From positions 18,843 through 82,842 of the forward strand of contig JAQBQH010000027.1 in assembly GCA_028287105.1 (NCBI GenBank): 64,000 nt of DNA. Direction: 5' to 3'. The position numbers were made by a program, and so were the translations under genes. The notes under the pieces are model-generated. The model was given only the letters and a program-made list of their open reading frames with translations, was not told where the DNA came from and did not search any database. This document shows, one piece after another, positions 7,994 to 15,390 of the stretch (position 1 is its first letter; every line of letters begins with the position of its first letter). Source of the stretch: Myxococcales bacterium (GTDB lineage Bacteria > Myxococcota_A > Polyangia > Palsa-1104).

Positions 7994-10036
7994 TCAGTGG
8001 CACTGCTCGAGGCGCATCCACTGCAGGCGCGTGCTGGCGCCCATCGCGACGTAGAAGTCCCACGCCAGGTCGGCGCCGCGGCGGCAGGCGCCGACCTGGA
8101 GTCCGGAGAGCGCGTCGACAAGCCGATAGGAGCTGTCGGGCTGCAGGAGGAGCGCCTGCGCCAGGTCGGGCGGCAGGTAGTACGACTGCGCGACGTCCTG
8201 TTGCCAGAGATTGTGCGCGACGAAGACGACGTTGCCGTCATCGGACCACTTGGCCGCCGCGTAGATCCGACCGTCGCTGCCGCCGCCGTCGCGCCGGGGC
8301 AGGAAGCGGTAGTGCGAGGCGCGCAGGGCGCGATTCTCGGGCTGGAGGCGCGTCCGGATCATGTCGCGATAGAAGCGGGTGAGCGCGTCGGCCGCGGCCG
8401 GCGGGGCGAACCGCGCCGGCAAGAAGGCCGACTTGCGGAAGCCGAGCGCCTCGCCCTCGCCGAATTCCTGACCGGCGAGGATCATGGGTGTCGACCAGGT
8501 GGTGGCGCCGATGCCCCAGAAGCCCGCGCCGGTCCAGACGTCGAAGCCGGTGCCGTCGAGGAGTCGCTTCTCGTCGTGGGTCTCGAGCGCGCTCATGACG
8601 AAGGTGTGGCCGCCGAACCGCTGCGTGTTGTCGACCACGCGCTGCACGAACCAGGCGTCCTTGGTCTGGCCGTTGCGGCCGGTCAGATCCCCGACGTACC
8701 CCTCGGTGAGGATATCGGCGACATGGCTCATGCCGCCCTGGTCGCCGAACTCCTCGGCGAGGAAGATGGGCCGCGGCTGGCCGCGTCGCCAGGCGTAATA
8801 GTCGAGCTTGGAGGTGACGTACTTCCACTCGTTGGGCGTCAGCCCCGAGTAGAAGTCGGTGGTATGGTCGAGGCGGAAGCCGTCGACGCCGCGCGAGAGC
8901 CAGTAGTCGAGCACCCGGAAGACGTACTCGCGCGTGCGCGCATATTCCCAGCGGTGGGCGGCGTTGTCCTCGTGGTGGTAGAGGAACTTGACGTCGGTCC
9001 AGTTGTTCGTGAAGTTGTCACCGGCGCCGCGCGAGGGGTCGAAGTTGTTGCCGCCGAGGTAGTAGCCGGGGAGCTGGTACTCGAGCGCTTCGCCGCCGCA
9101 GCGGAGCTGGGTGCGCTCCCAGTCGAAGGCGTCGCGCCACTGCAGCGCCGTGCGAACCAGCGGCTGACCGGACAACGACGGGCAGCGCGCGCGCACCGCG
9201 GCGAGGGCGGCGCGGTCGGTGGCGGCGGCCGCGCCGGCGAGCGCTGCCGGATCGTCGGCCAGCGCCGGGTGCAAGAGCGCTTCGTCGTAGCTGGCGGCGA
9301 AGTCCCACAGGCCGTCGAGGCTGTCGCCGCGCGCGACGCGCTCGCGCACCGGCAGCGCGCCGGCGACGTCGTAGAAGAGGTAGTTGTGGCCGAAGTGGTT
9401 GAGGGCGACGTCGAGCAGCACCTTGACGCCGCGTCCATGCGCCTGCGCGATCAGGCGGTCGAGGACGTCGTTGCCCCAGCAGGGCGTGTCCGAGTACTCG
9501 TCGCGGCCCGCGGCGATGCAGCTGCGCGACAGGGTGCCGGCGACGTGGAAGTAGTCGCGCACGGCATACGGCGAGCCGAGGTTGTCGCAGGCGTCGGGGA
9601 GCCCCCAGCGGTCGTTGTTGGGGAAGAGCGGCATCAGCCACAGGGCGTTGGCACCGACGGTGTCGGCGACGTAGCGCACGGTGATGCCGGCGCGGAAGTC
9701 GGCGCTGTCGGCGAGCATGTCGTCGAGCGTGCCGAGGCGGATGCCCGACAGATAGGGCAGCTCGGCGCACGACAGGCCCTCGGCGCGGTAGGGGATCGCC
9801 GGCGCCGGTTTGGCGGCGCAGGCGGCGCGCTGGGCGTCGCTGCCGAAGTCGGCGCGGCAGGCGTTGGCGGTGCGCGCCTGGGCTTCGTAGAGCACGATCT
9901 GCCCGGCGGCCAGGTTGAGCTCGTTGTACTCGAGCGATTCGTCATGCTCGCCGCGCGGCGACGGAGCGGGGGCGCAGGCGGGGAGGGCGGTCGAGGCCGC
10001 CAGGATGAAGAGGGCAGCGGTGCGGACAGATGACAT
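7994..10036 (-). CDS. GH13 alpha-amylase family lipoprotein
   Basis: This 680-residue secreted glycosidase has a signal peptide ending in a lipobox (ALPAC, Cys21), so it is probably surface- or periplasm-anchored. The four GH13 blocks are visible: DVALNHFGHN (region I), GFRLDHTTD with likely nucleophile D390 (region II), FLAEEFGD with the acid/base Glu at 428 or 429 (region III) and ALETHDEKR (region IV). By family knowledge it hydrolyses or rearranges alpha-glucans such as starch, glycogen or maltodextrins; the exact linkage cannot be read from sequence. A C-terminal all-beta domain (about 580-680) is consistent with the family. Several paired Cys outside the catalytic core suggest disulphides. 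It is a stand-alone minus-strand gene with no obvious sugar transporter nearby. Confidence 0.93.
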   Translation of the reverse strand: MSSVRTAALFILAASTALPACAPAPSPRGEHDESLEYNELNLAAGQIVLYEAQARTANACRADFGSDAQRAACAAKPAPAIPYRAEGLSCAELPYLSGIRLGTLDDMLADSADFRAGITVRYVADTVGANALWLMPLFPNNDRWGLPDACDNLGSPYAVRDYFHVAGTLSRSCIAAGRDEYSDTPCWGNDVLDRLIAQAHGRGVKVLLDVALNHFGHNYLFYDVAGALPVRERVARGDSLDGLWDFAASYDEALLHPALADDPAALAGAAAATDRAALAAVRARCPSLSGQPLVRTALQWRDAFDWERTQLRCGGEALEYQLPGYYLGGNNFDPSRGAGDNFTNNWTDVKFLYHHEDNAAHRWEYARTREYVFRVLDYWLSRGVDGFRLDHTTDFYSGLTPNEWKYVTSKLDYYAWRRGQPRPIFLAEEFGDQGGMSHVADILTEGYVGDLTGRNGQTKDAWFVQRVVDNTQRFGGHTFVMSALETHDEKRLLDGTGFDVWTGAGFWGIGATTWSTPMILAGQEFGEGEALGFRKSAFLPARFAPPAAADALTRFYRDMIRTRLQPENRALRASHYRFLPRRDGGGSDGRIYAAAKWSDDGNVVFVAHNLWQQDVAQSYYLPPDLAQALLLQPDSSYRLVDALSGLQVGACRRGADLAWDFYVAMGASTRLQWMRLEQCH

Positions 10037-10165
10037 CGTGACCGGGCGACTAGAGCAAGCGGCGCTCCAGTGGAAAATTCCGCGCGGATCGCGGTCGTCG
10101 GACCAATCTGCTGTGCCGAGCTGTCACGATCGGCTACCGGACTAGTCACTCATAGCTGAGTTACG

Positions 10166-10552
10166 CTATTCTCCGACGGGAGTGATCTCCTGGCCGAAGG
10201 CGATGAGGTTGCCGTCCGGAGCCAGGATGAGGAGCTCGCGCTGGCCGTAGGGCTTGTCGGCCGGGCCGTGCACGTCGGCGGCGGGCAGGGTGTCGAGCTT
10301 GGGCTTGAGCTCCGCGTAGAGCGCGTCGACGTCGCGCACGTCGACGTAGTAGGCGAAGCGGCGGTTGCCGGGTGGCGCGCCGTCGTTGCCCTTGTTCTGC
10401 AGAATGCGGAGGCCGGCGGTTTCGCGCTGCACGTAGGCGTAGCCGTCGCCCTGGTAGCGGGTCTCGAAACCGAGGACCCCCTCGAAGAAGGCCAATGCCT
10501 GCGCGAGATCGTCGACGTGCATGAACGGCGTGATCTGGATGAAGTTGGACAT
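10166..10552 (-). CDS. VOC (glyoxalase/bleomycin-resistance fold) family protein
   Basis: This compact 128-residue protein has the paired beta-alpha-beta-beta-beta pattern of the vicinal oxygen chelate superfamily. It starts ITPFMHVDDLAQALAFFEGV with LGFETRYQGDGYAYV, and ends GQRELLILAPDGNLIAFGQ. Likely metal ligands are His12 near the start and the Glu in QRELLI. Members include glyoxalase I, dioxygenases and antibiotic-binding proteins; nothing here fixes a substrate. It is soluble, with no signal peptide. The gene lies 129 bases from the amylase start on the same strand and has its own upstream space, so it is probably expressed separately. Confidence 0.88.
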   Translation of the reverse strand: MSNFIQITPFMHVDDLAQALAFFEGVLGFETRYQGDGYAYVQRETAGLRILQNKGNDGAPPGNRRFAYYVDVRDVDALYAELKPKLDTLPAADVHGPADKPYGQRELLILAPDGNLIAFGQEITPVGE

Positions 10553-10606
10553 GCGTGCCCCCGCTGCATCGTAGATCAGTCGTCGGGCACGCCCAAGCCC
10601 TCCGCG

Positions 10607-10720
10607 TCAGCAGTTGGCATTCAAGACCACGAGCAGGATCAAGAGTGCTCCCAGGATGATGGCGACGAGCGCTCCGCCGCCCTTCTTGTCGGATTCGGTG
10701 ACCGGATCTGGCTGTTCCAC
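10607..10720 (-). CDS. 37-residue single-helix membrane peptide
   Basis: A short frame starts with GTG at 10720, preceded by GAGGAG with six bases between, a near-ideal ribosome binding site. The product opens with a charged head (MEQPDPVTESDKK), then a Gly-Gly-Gly hinge, a 17-residue hydrophobic helix (ALVAIILGALLILLVVL) and a tail NANC. The C-terminal Cys is its last residue. I recognise no family. It is probably a single-pass inner-membrane peptide with a cytoplasmic N-terminus. It lies upstream of the VOC gene on the same strand, about 55 bases from it. The longer frames that overlap this spot on either strand have shadow-like Arg-rich composition. Confidence 0.72.
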   Translation of the reverse strand: MEQPDPVTESDKKGGGALVAIILGALLILLVVLNANC

Positions 10721-10811
10721 GTCGTTCTCCTCGGACGCGCAGCGCGAGGCCGCCGCGGCGGCGCCGAAGCGCATCGGTCATGACCACGAAACGGATGTGT
10801 GAAGCTTCAGG

Positions 10812-11210
10812 TCAGAGGAGAACGGGTGGACCGCGTTCGCTGACGGTGTTGGGGCCGCTGCGGAGATGTGCCGGGCAGGTCGAGACATGAATGACCTCGA
10901 CGAAAGCGGGCGGTGCCGTGGCGAGGTGGAGGGAGTGAAATCGGGAGACGTACGCGGCGTGAGGCAGGCGCGCCGAATGGCGGGCCGGCACGACCGCCGC
11001 GTGGTCGGCCGTGATGCCGTCCGTCAGCGACGCCGTGTCGTCGACAGGCGCGGCGCCGTCGCTACTGGCGCCATCGGTGTTGGCGCCATTGCTTCCGGGG
11101 CCGTCGGTCGCGACGGGGACGAAGCTCTGCACCGCGAGCAGCAGGCTCGCGAGCCTCACGAGCCTTGCGAGCCTCGCGACGAGGAAGAGCCCCGTCCAGC
11201 GCTTGTTCAT
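10812..11210 (-). CDS. Exported protein, unknown function
   Basis: From the ATG at 11210 this frame encodes 132 residues. They begin MNKRWTGLFLVARLARLV and continue through a hydrophobic stretch to LAVQSFVPVA, which looks like a signal peptide or membrane anchor. A low-complexity Gly/Ala/Asn/Asp segment follows (about 35-65), then a His/Pro-containing C-terminal half with one Cys (HVSTCPAH). I recognise no domain. The frame extends to 11495 but that part overlaps the divergent AraC gene. No strong ribosome binding site is visible. Its divergent arrangement with the AraC gene, 96 bases apart, makes it a plausible target of that regulator. Confidence 0.48.
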   Translation of the reverse strand: MNKRWTGLFLVARLARLVRLASLLLAVQSFVPVATDGPGSNGANTDGASSDGAAPVDDTASLTDGITADHAAVVPARHSARLPHAAYVSRFHSLHLATAPPAFVEVIHVSTCPAHLRSGPNTVSERGPPVLL

Positions 11211-11243
11211 TCCCGCTAGAGTGTAGTAAAAGGGCGGCCGCGC

Positions 11244-11272
11244 TGCCACGGCATTCGGGGGCATGGCACGGC
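11244..11272. promoter_or_regulatory. Candidate AraC-type operator (direct repeat, 20-bp spacing)
   Basis: TGCCACGGC (11244-11252) and TGGCACGGC (11264-11272) are direct repeats with one mismatch, exactly 20 bases apart. They lie midway between the divergent exported-protein gene and the AraC-family gene. AraC-family proteins typically contact two direct half-sites about two helical turns apart, so this fits an autoregulatory operator. Confidence 0.35.
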
Positions 11273-11306
11273 CGCGAGCGCACCAGATCTGACATGGAGT
11301 TGAGGG

Positions 11307-12206
11307 ATGGGGATGGGTCGGCGAGCGTCCGCGCTGAATTACTATCGCGCCGAGACGGGTGAGCGGGATCCGGAAGTGATGCTGGAGTCGGTCGTTCTGG
11401 CGTCGAGCCGCGATCTCGGCTGGGACGGCGTCGTCGCGGAAGTCGGCCGCAGCCGCGCGTTCGAGCCGACCGATGTCGCCACGAGCGGCCACCATCTGGC
11501 GCTCAACCTCGACGATCGGCCGCTCCTCATGGAGACCCGCGGCCGCCGCGACTTCAGGCGCGTCACCTTGCCGCCCAACACTTTCTGGATCAGCCCGGCA
11601 GGCGCGCCGTTCACGCTGCGGACGCTCGGCCCCTCGCGCTGGGGGGCCGTCGAGCTGGCGCTGCCCAAGGTGCGGCGCGTGCTCGGTCGGAATCTCTCGC
11701 TGCCGCCCATGTTCGGCCTGTTCGATGCGCCGCTGGCCGAGGTGGTGCGCGCCGTCCTTCGCGAGGCGAAGCGCAGCGGCGAGTCGGGGCCGCTCTATGC
11801 CGACGGCCTCTGCACGGCGATCGTCGGTCGGCTGGCGAGCCTATTCGACCCGAAGGACGAGACGATAGACAGTGCCGGTGGACTGTCGGAGCGCCAGCTG
11901 CATCTCGTGCAGGAGGCCGTCGAACATCGGATCGCGGAGCGTCTCACTGTCGACGAGCTGGCTCGCGTGGCGCGTCTCTCGACCGCCCACTTTGCGCGGG
12001 CGTTCAAGGAGCGCACGCACGAGACCCCGCACGCGTTCGTCATGCGGCGGCGCGTCGAGCGCGCCTGCGAGCTGCTCCTAGCCGGACAGTCGGTCGCCCA
12101 GACCGCGGCCGGGTGTGGCTTCCACGATCAGCCGCATCTGTCGCGTGCGCTGAAACGTAGCGTCGGCGTCACGCCAGCCGCATTCGCCGCTGCGCGACGT
12201 CGCTGA
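11307..12206 (+). CDS. AraC/XylS family transcriptional regulator
   Basis: This 299-residue protein has an N-terminal ligand or effector domain of about 190 residues that I cannot assign closely. A C-terminal AraC-type double helix-turn-helix follows (about 205-295), with LTVDELARVARLSTAHFARA for the first helix pair and the signature AGCGFHDQPHLSRALKRSVG for the second. Such proteins bind DNA as activators or repressors, usually in response to a small molecule. GGAG lies seven bases before the ATG at 11307; an ATG two codons later is also possible. It is divergent from a small exported-protein gene, with a candidate direct-repeat operator between them. It is followed 116 bases later by a histidine kinase gene on the same strand. 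Confidence 0.9.
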   Translation: MGMGRRASALNYYRAETGERDPEVMLESVVLASSRDLGWDGVVAEVGRSRAFEPTDVATSGHHLALNLDDRPLLMETRGRRDFRRVTLPPNTFWISPAGAPFTLRTLGPSRWGAVELALPKVRRVLGRNLSLPPMFGLFDAPLAEVVRAVLREAKRSGESGPLYADGLCTAIVGRLASLFDPKDETIDSAGGLSERQLHLVQEAVEHRIAERLTVDELARVARLSTAHFARAFKERTHETPHAFVMRRRVERACELLLAGQSVAQTAAGCGFHDQPHLSRALKRSVGVTPAAFAAARRR

Positions 12207-12322
12207 GCAGTTCTGTACATGCGCCACAGCAGAACGATGCAAGATCGAGGGGGGAGAACGCGGTAACCAGTGATGGCGCGGTGGGTGGCGCGGGTGCGGG
12301 TGGCGTGGGGGGAGTCATCGTC

Positions 12323-14200
12323 ATGTGGCCACGGGACGAGGAAAACGGCGCGGGCGGCGATTGGTTCACGCCCTCCGACACCGAAGCACTCGTTGATTTC
12401 TGGCGCGTGTACGAAGAGAATTTCACCGAGGTCCTCACAGCGCTGCGCGGCGCCGCGGCCAAGCACCCGGCGTTCCGTTACCTGCTCGAGAGGTCACCGT
12501 CGGAGCTGGCGGCCGTCGACGCCGATCTCCTCGGGCGGCAGAAGCGCGGTCTAGCCGGCGACTGGGGGCCGTACAACGAGACCTTCCGCGCGTACGCCGT
12601 CCGGCATGTCAGCCACAATGTCCCGTTCCGCATCTGCCTCGAAGCGCTCGGCGCCCTGTCAGACGCGCTCGTGCGGCACCTCGTCGGCGCCTATGCACAG
12701 GAGCCGCCTCGACTGCGGGCGGTGCTCGACGTGGCGCGGCGCTACGATCGTCGGCTCATCGGAATCGTCGCAGACGAGTTCATCCGCGCCCGCGAGGCGG
12801 CCCTGCGTGCGAGCGAGCGCGATCTGGCGACCACGCTCGACTGCATCGGCGACGGGATGATCGCGACCGACGGCGACGAGAAAATCGTCCGCTTCAATCC
12901 CGTGGCGGCGCAGCTGACCGGCTGGTCGGTGGAGGAGGCGCTCCACCGTTCAGTCCACGACGTCTACCGCGTGCGCGATGCGCGAACGACGAGCGAGCTG
13001 ACTGCGCGCGATGGCCGCGTCCGGCCCATCACGCAGGTCCGCTCGTCAATCCGCGACAGCGACGGCCCGGCGCGCGGCGTAGTCATCGTCTTTCGCGACC
13101 GCACCGAGGAGCACGAGGCGGCGCGCGCCCTGCAGGCGAGCGAGGCGCGCAAGGCCGCCAAGCTCGCCGCGGCGCTCGACGCGATCTTGACGATCGATCA
13201 CACCGGCGCAATCGTCGAGTTCAACCCGGCCGCGGAGCTGGTGTTCGGTTACGCGCGGGCCGACGCCATCGGCCGCCCGTTCGAAGCGCTGGTGCCGCCG
13301 GCGTTGCGGGCGCGCCATCGCGCCTCTTTCCAGCGCTACCTCGAGACCGGCGAGTGGGATCTGATCGGGCAACGCGTCGAGGTCGTACTCGTCCGCGCCG
13401 ACGGCAGCGAGTTCCCGGCCGAGGTCGCGGTCGTTCGCATCGCCCTGCCAGGCCCGGCGCTCATCACCGGCTACATCCGTGACATCGGCGAGGCGAAGCG
13501 GGCGCGTGAGGAGCTGCAGAGGCGGCAGAGCGAGCTGCGGGCGCTGGCGGCCAGCCTGCAGACGGCGCGCGAGCAGGAGCGGGTCCACGTCTCGCGCGAG
13601 ATCCACGACGAGCTGGGGCAGCGGCTCACCGCGATGAAGATGGACATCGGCTGGATCGAGCGGCGCATCGCCGTCGGCGACCGCGGTTCCGACGTGGTCG
13701 AACGGCTGCACGCAATGTCCGAGCTCGTCGATTCGACGGTCGATACGGTGCGCCGCCTGGCGACGCAGCTGCGTCCCGGGATCCTCGACGACCTCGGCCT
13801 GACGGCCGCCATCGAATGGCAGGCGCGCGAATTCCAGTCACGCTCGGGGATCGTGGTCGAGGTTCGTTGCGAGGGCGAACAGCCGATCAGCGGCGAAACC
13901 GCCACGACGCTGTTCCGCGTCTTTCAGGAGCTGCTCACCAACGTCGCGCGTCACGCCGGCGCCACGCGGGTCGAGGTGCGGCTGACCGCCGGCGCCGATC
14001 AGGTCTCGCTCGAAGTGCACGACGATGGCCGCGGCATCTCGGCGCTCCAGGCGGCCACCCCGACGTCGATTGGCCTGGTCGGCATCCGCGAGCGCATGGC
14101 GCTCCTGGGCGGCCACTTCTCGATCGTGGGTCGCGCCGGCGGTGGCACGACCGTCCGCGTCGAGGCGCCCCGTCCCGGGCCGGCCGAGGGGGCTCGATGA
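12323..14200 (+). CDS. PAS sensor histidine kinase (HisKA_3/NarX type)
   Basis: This 625-residue soluble kinase has an N-terminal helical domain (about 15-155) reminiscent of RsbR-type globin-like sensor domains; that resemblance is weak. Two PAS domains follow (about 165-275 and 285-400, each ending in an FRDRTEE/IRDIGEAKRA-like edge). The dimerisation box is EREIHDELGQRL-like, with H428 as the phospho-acceptor in VSREIHDELGQRLTAMKM. An ATPase domain completes it (FQELLTNVARHA for the N box, DDGRGI for the G box). The open frame begins at a GTG at 12281; I prefer the ATG at 12323 because GGGGAG lies eight bases upstream. Its stop overlaps the start of the NarL-type regulator gene, which is surely its partner. 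Confidence 0.93.
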   Translation: MWPRDEENGAGGDWFTPSDTEALVDFWRVYEENFTEVLTALRGAAAKHPAFRYLLERSPSELAAVDADLLGRQKRGLAGDWGPYNETFRAYAVRHVSHNVPFRICLEALGALSDALVRHLVGAYAQEPPRLRAVLDVARRYDRRLIGIVADEFIRAREAALRASERDLATTLDCIGDGMIATDGDEKIVRFNPVAAQLTGWSVEEALHRSVHDVYRVRDARTTSELTARDGRVRPITQVRSSIRDSDGPARGVVIVFRDRTEEHEAARALQASEARKAAKLAAALDAILTIDHTGAIVEFNPAAELVFGYARADAIGRPFEALVPPALRARHRASFQRYLETGEWDLIGQRVEVVLVRADGSEFPAEVAVVRIALPGPALITGYIRDIGEAKRAREELQRRQSELRALAASLQTAREQERVHVSREIHDELGQRLTAMKMDIGWIERRIAVGDRGSDVVERLHAMSELVDSTVDTVRRLATQLRPGILDDLGLTAAIEWQAREFQSRSGIVVEVRCEGEQPISGETATTLFRVFQELLTNVARHAGATRVEVRLTAGADQVSLEVHDDGRGISALQAATPTSIGLVGIRERMALLGGHFSIVGRAGGGTTVRVEAPRPGPAEGAR

Positions 14201-14826
14201 AGATCCTCATCGTCGACGATCACGCGGTCGTGCGCGAGGGGCTGATGCGCATCCTGTCCGACGAAATCGAAGGGCTCATCGTCGACGAGGCGACCACGGC
14301 GCCGGAGGCGCTGGCCAAGGCGTGCGCGCGCCGTTGGGATGTCGTCATCCTCGATCTCTCGCTGCCGGGTCGCGGCGGCCTCGACGTGCTCAAGGAGATC
14401 CATCAGCAACGGCCGGCCCTGCCCGTCCTGGTGATGACGATGTACTCCGAAGAGCAGTACGCCGTCCGCGCCTTTCGCTCGGGCGCGGTCGGCTATCTGA
14501 CGAAGGGCTGCCCGTCGACGGAGGTGGTCGTGGCCGTGCGTAAAGTCGCGGCGGGCGGCAAGTACGTGACGCCGAGCGTCGCCGAGAAGCTCGCCGGCAG
14601 CATGGGGGCGCCGACGCACGCGGCGGCCCACGAAGCGCTGTCCGATCGCGAGCTGCAGGTCTTGCGCATGCTCGCCGTCGGACGGAGCGTCAAGGAGATC
14701 GGGAACGAGCTGGCCTTGAGCGAGAAGACGATCAGCACCTATCGCACCCGGATGCTCCAGAAGCTCGAGCTGCGAACGACCTCGGATCTGATTCGCTACG
14801 CCCTGCGCGCCGGTCTTGTCGACTGA
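14197..14826 (+). CDS. NarL/FixJ-type response regulator, partner of upstream kinase
   Basis: This 209-residue protein has a receiver domain (acidic pair D7/D8, phospho-acceptor D53 in VVILDLSLPG, T/Y switch region VLVMTMYSEEQYA, conserved Lys in GYLTKG). A LuxR helix-turn-helix follows (about 145-205, LSDRELQVLRMLAVG and SEKTISTYRTRMLQKL). Its ATG overlaps the TGA of the kinase gene (ATGA), so the pair is translated together. It should activate or repress target genes after phosphorylation by the kinase. The open frame continues far upstream in this phase, but those residues are only the kinase gene read in another frame. Confidence 0.95.
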   Translation: MKILIVDDHAVVREGLMRILSDEIEGLIVDEATTAPEALAKACARRWDVVILDLSLPGRGGLDVLKEIHQQRPALPVLVMTMYSEEQYAVRAFRSGAVGYLTKGCPSTEVVVAVRKVAAGGKYVTPSVAEKLAGSMGAPTHAAAHEALSDRELQVLRMLAVGRSVKEIGNELALSEKTISTYRTRMLQKLELRTTSDLIRYALRAGLVD

Positions 14827-14930
14827 GCGCTGGAACGCCCGTCGCCGGTTCTTGTAGGACGGGCACGGACACAATCGAGGGAGACGCGGCTGACGGCCCG
14901 CCAGGCGCCGGTCGCACACAGTCAATCGCG

Positions 14931-15329
14931 ATGGCACTCGACCCGACGACCCTGAGGATCTTACTGGTGGACGACGACGCGGGCGTGCGTGCGGCCGGAC
15001 GCCGCCTGATGACCTCCGAGCTCGCATCGGTGTTCATCGGCGAGGCGACGACGGCGGAAGAGGCGCTCGTCGCCATCGCCCGCGAATCGTGGGACGTCGT
15101 GGTCCTCGATGTCCGCCTGCCCGGGCGCAGCGGCCTCGACGTGCTGCCGGCGATCCGCGGCCTCCGTCCCGACATGCCCGTCGTCGTCTGGAGCGCGCTG
15201 CACCAGGAGCCCTATGCCGCGGCCGCGCTCGCCTGCGGCGCCGCCGCCTATGTGGACAAAGAGTTCGCGGCCGATGAGCTCGTTCCGGTCATCGAGCGGG
15301 TCGTGCGCAGCGGCCGGAGCGCGGGATGA
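14931..15329 (+). CDS. Stand-alone receiver-domain response regulator
   Basis: This 132-residue protein is a single receiver domain with no output domain. It has the acidic cluster in ILLVDDDAGVR, the phospho-acceptor Asp in DVVVLDVRLPG, Ser in VVWSAL at the switch position and the conserved Lys in AAYVDKEF. Stand-alone receivers commonly act in phosphorelays or bind partner proteins. It is 104 bases after the NarL-type regulator and 61 bases before a hybrid histidine kinase on the same strand, so it may pass phosphate to or from one of the three kinases in this block. I see no clear ribosome binding site. Confidence 0.88.
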   Translation: MALDPTTLRILLVDDDAGVRAAGRRLMTSELASVFIGEATTAEEALVAIARESWDVVVLDVRLPGRSGLDVLPAIRGLRPDMPVVVWSALHQEPYAAAALACGAAAYVDKEFAADELVPVIERVVRSGRSAG

Positions 15330-15390
15330 CCGTGCGCGACGACGCCATCTTCTTCTCGCGCGACGAGGCCATCGGCATGCACGAGGCAAC

